64,000 bases of DNA. Source: Verrucomicrobiota bacterium (lineage in GTDB: Bacteria > Verrucomicrobiota > Verrucomicrobiia > Opitutales > Opitutaceae). Positions within the stretch are counted from its first letter, which is position 1; each line of letters begins with the position of its first letter. A program made the position numbers and the translations under genes. The notes beneath the pieces are model-generated. The model saw only the letters and a program-made list of their open reading frames with translations. It searched no databases and had not been told where the DNA came from. The stretch is taken from positions 101,632-165,631 of the forward strand of contig JACTNC010000045.1 of NCBI GenBank assembly GCA_014584295.1, written 5' to 3'. Of the stretch, positions 53,199-63,235 are shown one piece after another.

Positions 53199-53904
53199 CG
53201 GCAAGCCTCCACGCAATGAATGCCCCCGGGCTGCAATTGCGCAATTGATGGCCAAATTCATGCGTGCAAGCTACGCCATTTTTGCCTCACGCCTGCACCT
53301 ATTCCAAACCCATTTCATCCGCAGATTTCGGCATTCACGCAGATACACGCGTCGCTCTCCCACAACCAATCTGCGCGAATCTGCGCCATCTGCAGATCCT
53401 ATCCTCCAGAATGAACAAGCGGAAAGGCAGTACCAAGGCGGACCCCTGGCTTCCTCCTTCGAGCCTTCGGTACTTCGTGCGAGTCATTCAAGCTGCTGGT
53501 TAACGTTGGCGGGACGGGACCACACGAAGACGCGAAGGGAAGAGCCAAACCAGCGCCCGGTCCTACGTTTTGACCTGATCCAAGAGCTTGCCTCAAGATG
53601 AATGCAATAGAATCGAGAAGCAATAGAATTCATCGCCCACGCTGCCATCCAAGAGCGGCATACTTCACCGAATGCATCTTTCCATTGGCTGCCGATCATA
53701 GCTTGGAGATGAGAATCAGGGATGAGCGCACGAAACGCTTTGAGTGTAGTTGAATTACAAATCCTCTCGATCCATCCCGCTGCACGTGTCCGACTGATCG
53801 AACGGCACAGCCTGCCAATCCTGCAAAGCCTCGCACATACCGGGCGACCCTAGCCCAAATGCCTCCCATTGGGCTTGGCAACATTCTTGAATCCAGCGCC
53901 TGCG
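53199..53904. other. Repeat-rich intergenic region
   Basis: About 700 bp with no supported gene. It holds CGCAGATT/AATCTGCG-type repeats (53316-53400), a CACGAAGACGCGAAGG fragment (near 53521) related to the inverted repeat at 27820, and a stretch at 53600-53720 related to 50955-51090. It looks like decayed repeat DNA. Confidence 0.55.
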
Positions 53905-54777
53905 CTACAACGCTCGCATCTCACTGGGGGCACAATGGAGATGTTTTCGGAACGCCCTCGTCAGGTGGCTGTGGCTGGAGAACCCCGTCTCAAATGCGAT
54001 GGTCGTAATGTCCTTATCGGTATCCTTAAGCAACCGCTGAGCACATCGAAGGCGCTGGTGAATGATGTATTGCCACGGCGTCCGTCCAAATGTTGCGCGG
54101 AATGAGACAAGCATCTCATGCGTGGTCTGGCCAACCAGTCCAGCCAGTTGCCCGATGCACAGACTTTCGCCCAGATTCTCATGAATGAATTCCCGCAGGA
54201 TTCGGGCATGCACGGGGGAATAAACCCTCATTCTTGCAGGACCCGACCATGTCGATCCCCCTCCGCCATAGTGGCGATAGAGATGGAGCCAAATGAGCTC
54301 ACTCAGACTCCCGCAAAACATCTCCGCCACATCCGAGCGTTCTCGATTTTCGGACAACAATTGGAGCAGGCTCGCATGCAACCACGCATCGTGCGTCGCA
54401 GCACCCGCTGCGAGCTCAAATGGCTGCGGGACCTGATCTCTGAATTGTGCGGGCGCATGACTATCAAGTGTGAGCACCGCGTAATCAATGGTGTCTCCAT
54501 GTGCCCGACTCGTATAGCTCCGGCCCGCCGGGATCATCCAGCATTCGCCCGGCAATGCGGGGCCGCAGCTGCCTCCATGTCCCTCCTGCTCCGTCTCCAG
54601 CCAGTTCATGCATCCACCGAGGTGCACGATGACCGTGTGCCTTGATTCCTTGAGCCTCCACTCGGTCGGCCTGCGAATATTGTCGTTTGCAATCAGCAGG
54701 TCGAATCCGGGCCATCGGCTATGCGATTCATGCAGCACGGTGACCTCGTCGGCGGGATGGTAACGGACGGCGTGCAT
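53905..54777 (-). CDS. AraC-family transcriptional regulator
   Basis: A 290-aa regulator. An N-terminal cupin-like part (residues 1-130) is followed by a C-terminal AraC double helix-turn-helix: SLCIGQLAGLVGQTTHEMLVSFRATFGRTPWQYIIHQRLRCAQRLL and ITTIAFETGFSSHSHLTRAFRKHLHCAPSEMR. The second helix-turn-helix and its FGRTPWQY linker fit the family closely. It is divergent from the SDR gene, with about 150 bp between, so it probably controls that cluster. Confidence 0.93.
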   Translation of the reverse strand: MHAVRYHPADEVTVLHESHSRWPGFDLLIANDNIRRPTEWRLKESRHTVIVHLGGCMNWLETEQEGHGGSCGPALPGECWMIPAGRSYTSRAHGDTIDYAVLTLDSHAPAQFRDQVPQPFELAAGAATHDAWLHASLLQLLSENRERSDVAEMFCGSLSELIWLHLYRHYGGGGSTWSGPARMRVYSPVHARILREFIHENLGESLCIGQLAGLVGQTTHEMLVSFRATFGRTPWQYIIHQRLRCAQRLLKDTDKDITTIAFETGFSSHSHLTRAFRKHLHCAPSEMRAL

Positions 54778-54927
54778 TCAGCGATGGGCTTCCGGCACCC
54801 ATCCTCTCCGCCTGCAATTACACGGCAATCTTGAAAGCAATCCGGAGATTGTGAAAGCGAAGCCCCCCCAGGTTCTGCTAGACTACGGTTATCCCGGGAA
54901 CGCTCCGTATCCCCCGTACAATTTCCC

Positions 54928-55686
54928 ATGAGCAACAAACACTCCCTCAAAGACAAAGTCGTACTCGTTGGCGGTGGCGCCAAGAATCTCGGTGGCCTTA
55001 TCAGCCGTACTTTTGCGGCGGAAGGTGCCAAAATTGTTGTCCATTACAACAGTACCGCAACTCGGCCGGATGCCGATAAGACCATCGCTGCAATCCGTGC
55101 TACAGGTGGGCAGGCCGTGCCAATCCAAGGTGACTTTACGAAAGTCTCGGATGTGGTGGCTGCCTATTCCTTCGGAAGGAAGGAATTTGGAGGAATCGAC
55201 ATCGCGATCAACACCGTGGGCAAGGTCCTCAAGAAGCCGTTCACAGAAACGACCGAGGCGGAATATGATACCATGGCTGCCATCAACTCCAAAGCCGCCT
55301 ATTTCTTCATTCAGGAGGCTGGCAGGCAACTGAATGACGGCGGCAAGATTTGCACGATAGTCACGTCGTTGCTCGCAGCCTACACGGGCCTCTATTCGAC
55401 CTATGGTGGCATGAAGGCTCCCGTGGAGCATTTCACGCGGGCAGCCTCCAAGGAGTTTGGACCTCGCGGAATTTCCGTCACTGCAGTGGGACCGGGTCCC
55501 ATGGATACCCCCTTCTTCTATGGGCAGGAAACGCCCGAGGCCGTGGCGTATCACAAGTCGGCGTCCGCCCTTGGCGGCCTCACAAAGATCGAAGATATTG
55601 TGCCCTTGGTGAAGTTCCTGGTGACCGACGGATGGTGGATCACTGGGCAGACGATCTTCGCAAACGGCGGATACACGACCCGCTGA
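54928..55686 (+). CDS. Short-chain dehydrogenase/reductase
   Basis: A 252-aa classical SDR. The cofactor motif appears as LVGGGAKNLGGLISR near residue 14 (usual TGxxxGIG), and the active site as IVTSLLAAYTGLYSTYGGMKAPVEH with Ser, Tyr and Lys (YGGMK). PRGISVTAVGPGPMDTPFF and ITGQTIFANGG are also typical. The substrate is unknown. It heads a short run with an NTF2-like and a membrane protein, opposite the AraC gene, an arrangement often seen in transferred SDR modules. Confidence 0.93.
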   Translation: MSNKHSLKDKVVLVGGGAKNLGGLISRTFAAEGAKIVVHYNSTATRPDADKTIAAIRATGGQAVPIQGDFTKVSDVVAAYSFGRKEFGGIDIAINTVGKVLKKPFTETTEAEYDTMAAINSKAAYFFIQEAGRQLNDGGKICTIVTSLLAAYTGLYSTYGGMKAPVEHFTRAASKEFGPRGISVTAVGPGPMDTPFFYGQETPEAVAYHKSASALGGLTKIEDIVPLVKFLVTDGWWITGQTIFANGGYTTR

Positions 55687-55723
55687 CTTCGGTCCAACCG
55701 CTTTTCCCTTCCGGTGGAATCCC

Positions 55724-56059
55724 ATGCCCATGGACGAGGTCACCCTGCCTCACCCCTTGGATGATTTCGTGGCGGCAGTGAACCGCCACGACGAAGCGGC
55801 ATTCCTATTGCTCTTCCCGCCCGATGGAACTGTCGATGACTGGGGTCAACGCATGGAGGGACGCGCGGCCATCCAGCGGTGGAGCGCCGAGCAATTCATC
55901 GGAGCCAAAGGGGTAATCACGCCGAGGTCCTTTACCCGAAGGGGTAACATCGTTCACGTCAAAGCTGACTGGAAGAGCAGCTTCTACAGCGGCGAGAGCG
56001 AATTCATTTTCACGTTGGAAAATGGGTTCATCCGCGAAATGCGTATTCCTCCTCACTGA
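55724..56059 (+). CDS. NTF2/SnoaL-like protein
   Basis: A 111-aa alpha+beta barrel-type protein: LDDFVAAVNRHDEAAFLLLFPPDGTVDDWGQRMEGRAAIQRW is the standard opening of NTF2-like proteins, and FIFTLENGFIREMRI is the closing strand. Such proteins act as small isomerases, cyclases or partners. It lies 37 bp after the SDR gene and 1 bp before the membrane protein gene. Confidence 0.87.
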   Translation: MPMDEVTLPHPLDDFVAAVNRHDEAAFLLLFPPDGTVDDWGQRMEGRAAIQRWSAEQFIGAKGVITPRSFTRRGNIVHVKADWKSSFYSGESEFIFTLENGFIREMRIPPH

Positions 56060-56060
56060 A

Positions 56061-56330
56061 ATGCACACACTGATAATCATCTCTACGGGATTGCTGGTGC
56101 TGGCTGTCTTTCTGCTTTTCGGCCGCTATGCAGGAGGATCCACGTCAAGAATGGCCCGATCGGCAATTTGGTTTCTTCCGTTCTGGCTGGCTGCATCGGC
56201 CATCAACCTGTGGATTGGAGTATCCACCGCCGGTTATACGCTGGCCCAAGAGTTCCCGATTTTCCTGTTGGTTTTCGGCCTGCCGGCGATGGTCGCAGTC
56301 GTCGTATGGCGTGTCGCGCGCTCCCCATAG
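56061..56330 (+). CDS. Small membrane protein
   Basis: An 89-aa protein with three hydrophobic stretches (IIISTGLLVLAVFLLFG, IWFLPFWLAASAINLWIG, FPIFLLVFGLPAMVAVVV). I do not recognise the family. It follows the NTF2-like gene by one base, so it is translated from the same transcript as the SDR gene. Confidence 0.8.
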   Translation: MHTLIIISTGLLVLAVFLLFGRYAGGSTSRMARSAIWFLPFWLAASAINLWIGVSTAGYTLAQEFPIFLLVFGLPAMVAVVVWRVARSP

Positions 56331-57111
56331 ACCGCCGGTATCGTCGCCCAAAGTGATCAAGGAAATCAAATCCGGATCAGGCCAAGCGTCGTAACTCAGC
56401 CAGGCAATCCTCGATTGCATCTCACTGTAATCTACGATTCGCGCGGCCGACCAGCGTGCTGACAACTCATTTCGCAAACCTCCGATCCATCGTCTGAATT
56501 CACATCGCGTTGCCTAGGATGGCATAGAGGTTAAGTTCGTTTCGATGGAGGTGGGCAAGTCCGAATAATCATCATGGGCCCGGATGGCCACAAACAGCCT
56601 TCAGCCCTCCGCGAGCGATAGTATCAGTCTCAAGCCGGCGCGGTAGGTGTTCAACGGGCAGGGCACGAAGATTTGTCTACACGCCTTGCCGGCCTGAACT
56701 CTGATAGTCGCGCAGGCCTTCCAGGTCTGAATGGGGTCCGAATCGGGTGCTGGAAGCTACCAACACTCTTCGGTCTCGATCCGGGCACGACGAAGCGTGC
56801 CCCTCCCAAGTGTTGGGAATGTCAATCGCCTGTCCGGATCAAATGCCTGTGATTGCCTTGGAATCCCTGCACTCTGTGCAACCGGTGGTCCGCATGGATT
56901 GATGCCCTCGGAGAGGATACCTTGGTCATTCGCTTTCTCTGCGAATCTCACAAATGGACACAGATTCCCTGGATCAACGTCATGCCCACCTCCCTGCTCG
57001 TCGGGTTTGTCAATCTGCGTCAGTCCGCGCAATCTGCGGATGAATCCTTCTGAAATCAGGGTTACCACCCACCCCATTTCTTCGTCTCCTCACGCCCTTT
57101 GCCTCTTTCCC
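56331..57111. other. Intergenic region with repeat copy C
   Basis: About 780 bp without a supported gene. The frame extending upstream from the next gene lacks any sign of coding function. It holds repeat copy C at 56781-56822, and a stretch at 56936-57053 with CGAATCT, AATCTGCG and CTGCGGATGAATCC motifs like those at 53316-53400. Confidence 0.5.
56781..56822 (-). repeat. Dispersed intergenic repeat, copy C (partial, inverted)
   Basis: On the minus strand it contains GGGAGGGGCACGCTTCGTCGTG, the core shared with copies A and B, followed by CCCGG. Confidence 0.65.
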
Positions 57112-57597
57112 ATGAACCTCATGACCATTCTCGAAGCCCTGAGCTACATCGTCACCATCGTGGCGCTGCCTTTTGCAATCTGGGTCTTCATCAAGGAGCA
57201 ACGCAAGGAGCGCGCGAACGACGACAAGGAGGTCTATCTCAAGCTGGCCGACGACTATGAACGATTTCTCAACCTCATCCTCCAGAACGCCGACCTTCGC
57301 CTGCTCGCACCGCCCGCCGAACGGCTCCAGCTCAATCCCGAGCAGTTCGAGCGAAGAAACGCCCTCTTCGAAATCCTCATCGCACTTTTCGAACGCGCCT
57401 ACATCCTCGTCTATGAGGAAAAGATGACCGCCCAGGATGCACGCCTGTGGCAGACCTGGGAGGACTACATGCGCTCCTGGTGCCGCCGGGTCGACTTTCG
57501 CGAGCAGATGAACGTGCTCCTCGACGGCGAGGACCTCGATTTCCAGGCATATATCAGACGGATCGCCCGCGAGGAGGAATCGCGGAAAAAGTCCTAG
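57112..57597 (+). CDS. Membrane-anchored hypothetical protein
   Basis: A 161-aa protein with one N-terminal membrane helix (ILEALSYIVTIVALPFAIWVFI) and a helical cytoplasmic part with many charged residues (EQRKERANDDKEVYLKLADDYERFLNLIL, FERAYILVYEEK). It resembles small proteins of unknown function with a single anchor. The ATG at 57112 is chosen because it places the membrane helix at the N-terminus. It ends 38 bp from the convergent binding-protein gene. Confidence 0.75.
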   Translation: MNLMTILEALSYIVTIVALPFAIWVFIKEQRKERANDDKEVYLKLADDYERFLNLILQNADLRLLAPPAERLQLNPEQFERRNALFEILIALFERAYILVYEEKMTAQDARLWQTWEDYMRSWCRRVDFREQMNVLLDGEDLDFQAYIRRIAREEESRKKS

Positions 57598-57635
57598 CCC
57601 CGCGCAGCGACCGCGATCGGATCTGTTCGGGCCGC

Positions 57636-59261
57636 TCAGCGCCCGTCCCCGCGGGCGATACCTTCCGCCTCGCGATACTGCCTCCGAAAAATCGTCCCGA
57701 GGCGGCTGGCCAGATTGACCTCATCGACCTTGTTCTTCGAATTGAGCGCATTCTTGATCGTGCCTTTTGCCTCCGCATAGTTCACGGTCGAAAGATCCTG
57801 CAGGCGCGCCAGTGCCGCCGTCTTTCGGGGTTCCGGCGCCTCGAGGATCGCCCGCCAGGCCGAGGCAAGCTCCGTGTGCGAGTCCAGCGCCATCACTCGA
57901 ATGATGAACGCCATCTCCCGAAAAATCCCGCCCGTCCACTCCTCATGATAGATCAACGGGTCCTTCGCTCCGAAGGGATCGTCGGACGGATCGCTGCAAT
58001 AGGCCTTCCACTCCGTCTGACGATAAAAGTCACGCCGCACAGGAAGCCGCCTCAATGCAAAACGTTCGGGACCGCCTGGCGTGCCGGGACGAAAATTCCA
58101 CAGCTTCTGCCCCTCCATCGACAGGCAAAAATCGATGAAGGCAAGGGCCGCCCCGCGGTTCGGCGCACCGCGCAGCAGACCAATCGGATCGACGGAACTC
58201 ACTGTCCCACCCACGGGAGAAACATAGCCGACCCGGTTGCTGCCATCGCGCCGACGCACGGCCTCCTCCTGCTGCCTCCCGTAGAAATCGATGCAGAGGC
58301 CTGCGGCACAATTGCCCGCCGCGACATCGATCGGAGGTTTCTGCGAAGTATCCGTAAAGTAACGCGCATTCGCCGCCATTATCTGAAGCAAACCAAGACC
58401 GTCGATCCATCCTTCCGCCACCGCACGGCGTTCGCGATCACGCGCATCCCCGGTTCCTTCGGCAACCTCAAGCGAGCGGAGCCGTCGCTGCATCTGCTGC
58501 TGAATGACGTTTTCAAACGCCTTGGCGATGGAGCCGCTCTTGGTCGGATCGGCCAGCGCCACCTCGGACCGCAGCCGCGGATCTTTAAGGTCATCCCAGA
58601 TCTTGGGATCCTCCTTAATGCCGAGCCGTCTCAAGGAATCGCGATTGAAGACGATGCCATAGGCGCTCAGCACCGTGCCGATCCATCGTCCTTCAGGATC
58701 CCAATACTCCTCTCCGGCATATTTCCGCGGAATCGTGTTGTCGTTGAACCATTCCGGATGACGCTGGAGCACGCCGCAGTCGACCAGTCGTCCGGCCTGT
58801 GCCTGCCGCTCAAAATCGAAGGTTCCTCCTCCGAAAAACAGGTCGATGCGGCAGCCGACATCGGACGCAAGGAACTCCGCCCTCGCCTCGCGCACGATCG
58901 CGGGGGAACTTGCATCGACGCGGGGGCTGCTGAAACCGGCCTGTACGTCGTTGCTCCAGGGCTTTCCGAGTTTCCGGGTCCAGTGGTACTGAAACGAGGC
59001 TGTGTATTCACTTTCCAGATACCGTGCAATCTCGCTGGTCCCCCCGATCACGCGCCAGTCCACAAAGACCGTCCGACCCGTTCTTTCCCTGTACCATCTC
59101 TGAAATGCCTGGCCGAATTCATGACGGATCGCCTCGTTGTGAGGCGTGATGATCACGAGCGTCTCGTCCGCTCGCTCGCCCGCCGCCTTTTTGGGGCGCA
59201 GGATGAAGGGCAGCGCAATGACTGCAATCAGCGCGGCGACGATGAACGTCCGTTTGAGCAT
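57636..59261 (-). CDS. ABC-transporter extracellular substrate-binding protein
   Basis: A 541-aa exported protein with an uncleaved-looking or short signal segment (TFIVAALIAVIALPFIL). ETLVIITPHNEAIRHEFGQAFQRWYRERTG is the start typical of Fe(III)- or thiamine-type binding proteins, and RWIGTVLSAYGIVFNRDSLRRLGI, then WDDLKDPRLRSEVALADPTKSGS, is the family core. It is longer than usual. It follows the ATPase gene by about 10 bp. No permease gene is beside it, so the transporter is incomplete here. Confidence 0.9.
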   Translation of the reverse strand: MLKRTFIVAALIAVIALPFILRPKKAAGERADETLVIITPHNEAIRHEFGQAFQRWYRERTGRTVFVDWRVIGGTSEIARYLESEYTASFQYHWTRKLGKPWSNDVQAGFSSPRVDASSPAIVREARAEFLASDVGCRIDLFFGGGTFDFERQAQAGRLVDCGVLQRHPEWFNDNTIPRKYAGEEYWDPEGRWIGTVLSAYGIVFNRDSLRRLGIKEDPKIWDDLKDPRLRSEVALADPTKSGSIAKAFENVIQQQMQRRLRSLEVAEGTGDARDRERRAVAEGWIDGLGLLQIMAANARYFTDTSQKPPIDVAAGNCAAGLCIDFYGRQQEEAVRRRDGSNRVGYVSPVGGTVSSVDPIGLLRGAPNRGAALAFIDFCLSMEGQKLWNFRPGTPGGPERFALRRLPVRRDFYRQTEWKAYCSDPSDDPFGAKDPLIYHEEWTGGIFREMAFIIRVMALDSHTELASAWRAILEAPEPRKTAALARLQDLSTVNYAEAKGTIKNALNSKNKVDEVNLASRLGTIFRRQYREAEGIARGDGR

Positions 59262-59273
59262 GCCATGCGGGCC

Positions 59274-60217
59274 TCAGGAGAGCAGGATCACCACATCCTG
59301 TGGATTCACCACAGCGTGCAATTCGCCGCGGCCGTTCTTTCCCTGCTCCGTCGGATTCAACTCATAGATCTTCAGGCGATTGGAGCCGGCGACAAAGTCA
59401 TGCTGGGCCACCTCGCCCAGGTAGACCGATTCGCCTACCTTGCCCCGCACCGAATTCCGGGGCGAAGGGGTGCCCGTCAGCGTCCAGCACTCCGGTCGCA
59501 CCGACACCGTCACTTCCTTACCAACGACAGCCGTTGCCGAGGCATCGCCCAGTAGATTTCGCGGGGTGATCCCACCTGAAGGATGTGTCCACCTTCAAGG
59601 ATGGCCATTCGGTCGGAGACCGAGAGCGCCTCCTTCTGATCATGGGTAACGTAGACGGTTGTGAGTTTGAACTCCTTGCAGACGCGCCGGATCTCGGTCC
59701 GCATTTCGAGCCTCAGCTTGGCATCAAGATTGGACAACGGCTCATCCAGGAGGAGGCATCGCGGGCGGATAACGAGGGCGCGCGCAAGCGCAACGCGCTG
59801 CTGCTGTCCGCCGGAAAGCTGATTCGGCTTTCGGTCCGCATAGGCGCTCATGCGCACGGATTCCAAGGCCTCTCCCGCACGATTCCTGGCCTCGGCCTTG
59901 CCAACCTTCCGCTCATGCAGACCAAACGCGACATTCTCCGCGACGGTCAGGTGAGGCCAAAGCGCGTAGCTTTGAAACATCATTCCGGTGTTTCGCTTGT
60001 GAGGCTCGAGACGAGTCACATCCTCATCGCCGAAGAGGATGCGCCCTTCGTCCGGGATATTGAACCCCGCCAGGCTCCGCAGCAACGTCGTCTTGCCGCA
60101 GCCCGAAGGTCCCAAAAGAAAAAAGAGTTCGCCCGGTTCGATCGCGAGATCGAGTCCGTGCAGGGCAACAACATTGCCGAACCGTTTGGTGAGCTTCTCG
60201 ATACGTATCGCTATCAT
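59274..60217 (-). pseudogene. ABC-transporter ATP-binding protein with broken C-terminal part
   Basis: From an ATG at 60217 the ATPase core is intact: KLTKRFGNVVAL, Walker A GPSGCGKTTLL, Q-loop MMFQSYALWP, signature [15 protein letters not shown], Walker [15 protein letters not shown] and [11 protein letters not shown]. After GSPREIYW the frame runs to a stop at 59510. The regulatory TOBE-type part (VSVRPECWTL to VVILLS, 59274-59513) is in another frame. A stretch usually found between the two is also missing, so a deletion with frameshift is likely. The truncated ATPase might still be made. It sits directly upstream of the binding-protein gene. Confidence 0.8.
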
Positions 60218-60345
60218 GCCGCGTTCATGGGCGCGCCAGAACCAACGTTTCGCGGGCTTGCGAGTCAAAGGAAATAACCGCCGCCCTCCCGCAGGCAGGT
60301 CTTGCACCGCGGGGCAGTCCCCGCTTGCTGGAGGACACTCCACCC

Positions 60346-60918
60346 ATGCCCGCCGCTCCTTCCGCCCGCCACTCCGATCTCGAGACGGTCCTTGTGTCCG
60401 AACAGGCCATCCGGCGGCGCATCCGGAAGCTCGGTGCCGAGATCAAGGCCGTCTACGGCGACGAGGAAATTACCGCGGTGGCGATCATCAACGGTGCGAT
60501 TCTTTTTACAGCGGACCTGCTCCGGGCAATTTCCAATCCGGTGCGTCTGGACTGCCTGCGGGTTTCAAGTTACCGCAACGAAACGAAATCAATCGGCAAA
60601 CCGAAGCTCCTGCAGGCTCTGACGCTCGATATCGCCAACCGGCATGTCCTCTTAATCGACGATATCCTCGATACCGGGAAGACCCTTTCAATGGTTACAA
60701 GCCTGATTCAGGAGCTTTCCCCCGCAAGCGTGAGGGTATGCGTGCTCCTCGACAAGAAGGTTGCACGCCAGGTGCCTTTCGAGGCGGATTTCGTGGGATT
60801 TGAGATTCCGGATCGTTTTGTCGTGGGCTACGGACTCGATTTCGCGGAACGCTACAGAAATCTTCCGTGCATCGGCGTGCTTAAGCCGCATCTGCAGAAT
60901 CCCCCTGGATCGGGCTGA
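60346..60918 (+). CDS. hpt: Hypoxanthine phosphoribosyltransferase-like protein
   Basis: A 190-aa phosphoribosyltransferase for purine salvage. Visible signs are VAIINGAILFTADLLRAI, SSYRNETKS, the PRPP loop VLLIDDILDTGKTLS near residue 110, and DFVGFEIPDRFVVGYGLDFAERYRNLP, which is characteristic of Hpt. The ATG at 60346 has a GGAGG 11 bp upstream and is preferred over a TTG seven codons earlier. It is divergent from the ABC ATPase gene. Confidence 0.93.
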   Translation: MPAAPSARHSDLETVLVSEQAIRRRIRKLGAEIKAVYGDEEITAVAIINGAILFTADLLRAISNPVRLDCLRVSSYRNETKSIGKPKLLQALTLDIANRHVLLIDDILDTGKTLSMVTSLIQELSPASVRVCVLLDKKVARQVPFEADFVGFEIPDRFVVGYGLDFAERYRNLPCIGVLKPHLQNPPGSG

Positions 60919-61015
60919 CATGGCTACCGGTTTGCCAAAATCGTCATTGCCCGGCTCGAAGCTCTCTCCGGACTTCTCCTACGCGGGCGTACACGGCGCT
61001 CCACGTTTCCACCGC

Positions 61016-63073
61016 TCAGCGTGGACGACGATTTTCTGATCGCCCGGCGCCAAATCCGCCGCGCCTGCGGGGTTCAGGTTTGCCGATGCGCAATCCCTTT
61101 TTCTTGTAGTCACCGCTACGCAATGCGTTGATCTGGTCCCGCAGCAGCGCCGCACGCTCAAACTCAAGGCGCTCGGAAGCAGCGGTCATCTCTAGTTCCA
61201 GTTCGGCAATCACCGCGGCCACATCCTCCGCTCCGGCTTCCGCGGCCACATGATCACCGGCCTCGTCGGACTCACTTCCGCCAGTGACGTGCAGGCTGGC
61301 CTGCGCCGCGCGTTTGACGCTGCGCGGCGTGATTCCGTGCTCGGCATTGTAGGCGAGTTGTTTTTCGCGGCGTGCCTGGGTGACCTCAACCGTGCGCTCA
61401 ATCGATGCCGTTCGCTTGTCGGCATAGAAAATCACCCGGCCGCGTTCATGCCTCGCCGCACGCCCCGCGGTCTGGATCAGAGAGGTTTCACTTCGCAAGA
61501 AACCCTCCTTGTCCGCATCGAGGATGGCCACCAGGGCTACTTCCGGAAGATCGAGTCCCTCGCGCAGGAGATTGATGCCCACCAGCACGTCAAAATTTCC
61601 GAGCCTAAGGTTTCTCAGAATCTCCACGCGCTCGATCGCGTCGATGTCACTGTGAAGGTACTCGACGCGGATCTTCGCCTCGCGGAGAAAACTCGTCAGA
61701 TCCTCGGAGAGTCGCTTGGTCAGCGTGGTGACGAGCACACGTTCACCCTGTTCAACCGCACGCCGGATCTCCCCGATCAGGTCCTCGACCTGCCCCTTTG
61801 TCGGGCGAATCAAAATTTCCGGATCAAGCAGACCTGTGGGGCGGATCACCTGTTCGGCCACGACCGAGGATACGCCAAGTTCGTAGGCACCTGGGGTTGC
61901 CGAGACAAATAACGTCTGTCCGGTGATCGCCTTGAATTCCTCAAAGCTCTGCGGCCGGTTGTCCAGCGCTGAGGGCAGCCTGAAACCGAAATCCACGAGC
62001 ACCTGTTTGCGCGCGCGATCGCCGTTGTACATTCCTCCGATCTGGGGGACGGTGGCATGGCTCTCATCCACCATGAGCAGGAAGTCCTTGGGGAAAAAAT
62101 CGATGAGACAGAACGGACGGGAACCCGGCTTACGTCCGGCCAGGTGCATCGAGTAGTTTTCGATCCCACTGCAGAACCCCATTTCCTGAAGCATCTCCAG
62201 GTCATAATTGGTCCGCATGCGGATGCGCTGCGCCTCGAGGTACTGGGCCTTGCTCTCGAAATAGGCCACCCGTTCGTCGAGTTCCTTCTTGATGCCCTCA
62301 ATGGCCCCGTCCAGCTTGCCCTTCGTCGTCACGTACTGGTTGGCCGGATATAGGTCAAATTCCTGCAGGGGACGGATCACCTCGCCCGTCAGCGGATCGA
62401 ACTCCTGAATCGACTCAATCTCGTCGCCCCAGAGCTCCACGCGCAGCGCCTGTTCGCTGTACGCGGGCATGATGTCGATCACATCACCCCTCACCCGGAA
62501 GCGCCCCCGCTTGAGGTCGTAATCATTGCGCTCGTAGAGATTGTCCACGAGCCGCTCCAGCAGCTTTCCACGCCCGATCGTCGAGCCGCGCCGGAGATCA
62601 ATGCGCAGCTCCTGGAAGTCCTCCGGTGACCCCAGTCCATAGATGCAGGAGACACTTGCAATCACGATCACATCCCGGCGCGACACCAGCGAACTCGTGG
62701 TCGCGATGCGAAGGCGCTCAATCTCCTCATTTATCGAGGAATCCTTCTCGATGTAGGTGTCGGAGGATGCCACATAGGCCTCGGGCTGGTAATAGTCGTA
62801 GTAACTGACGAAGTACTCGACCGCGTTCTCCGGGAAAAAATTCTTGAACTCGGAATAGAGCTGGGCCGCGAGGGTCTTGTTGTGCGAAATGATCAGGGTC
62901 GGACGCCCGCACTGCGCGATGACATTCGCCATCGTATAGGTTTTTCCCGATCCGGTGACGCCGAGAAGCGTCTGATAACGATGGCCGTCCCGAATTGATT
63001 TCACCAACGCAGCAATGGCCTGTGGCTGATCTCCGGTGGGCTGGTACTCGGCACTGAGCTTGAACAACGACAT
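61016..63073 (-). CDS. uvrB: Excinuclease ABC subunit B
   Basis: A 685-aa damage-verifying helicase-like subunit of nucleotide excision repair. Walker A is GVTGSGKTYTMAN near residue 37. The damage-probing beta-hairpin is in FVSYYDYYQPEAYVASSDTYIEKDSSIN near 95. The DEAD-box equivalent is VDESHATVPQ. TQTAGRAARHERGRVI-type helicase motif VI is seen as LIQTAGRAARHERGRV. The C-terminal UVR domain (LEFERAALLRDQINALR), which binds UvrC, is complete. The ATG at 63073 gives the usual start MSLFKLSAEYQPTGDQPQAI. Confidence 0.97.
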   Translation of the reverse strand: MSLFKLSAEYQPTGDQPQAIAALVKSIRDGHRYQTLLGVTGSGKTYTMANVIAQCGRPTLIISHNKTLAAQLYSEFKNFFPENAVEYFVSYYDYYQPEAYVASSDTYIEKDSSINEEIERLRIATTSSLVSRRDVIVIASVSCIYGLGSPEDFQELRIDLRRGSTIGRGKLLERLVDNLYERNDYDLKRGRFRVRGDVIDIMPAYSEQALRVELWGDEIESIQEFDPLTGEVIRPLQEFDLYPANQYVTTKGKLDGAIEGIKKELDERVAYFESKAQYLEAQRIRMRTNYDLEMLQEMGFCSGIENYSMHLAGRKPGSRPFCLIDFFPKDFLLMVDESHATVPQIGGMYNGDRARKQVLVDFGFRLPSALDNRPQSFEEFKAITGQTLFVSATPGAYELGVSSVVAEQVIRPTGLLDPEILIRPTKGQVEDLIGEIRRAVEQGERVLVTTLTKRLSEDLTSFLREAKIRVEYLHSDIDAIERVEILRNLRLGNFDVLVGINLLREGLDLPEVALVAILDADKEGFLRSETSLIQTAGRAARHERGRVIFYADKRTASIERTVEVTQARREKQLAYNAEHGITPRSVKRAAQASLHVTGGSESDEAGDHVAAEAGAEDVAAVIAELELEMTAASERLEFERAALLRDQINALRSGDYKKKGLRIGKPEPRRRGGFGAGRSENRRPR

Positions 63074-63235
63074 GCGTGAAAGCCCACACCCTCGCCCCAT
63101 GCGCCTAAGTCCGCAACCTCGGGAATCAATCTCCAAAATCCGCACCCATGCACAGCCAAAATGCTTGCACCGAGTCTGGCGCGAACTGAATGCCAACGCA
63201 GTGTGTGCGCCAGAAGGACTGGTCGTTCCGGGAAC

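Noticed and set aside
57447..59555. A 702-codon plus-strand frame opposite the ABC binding protein
   Set aside because: The minus-strand protein has a clear signal segment and binding-protein motifs; the plus frame is Arg/Pro rich shadow.
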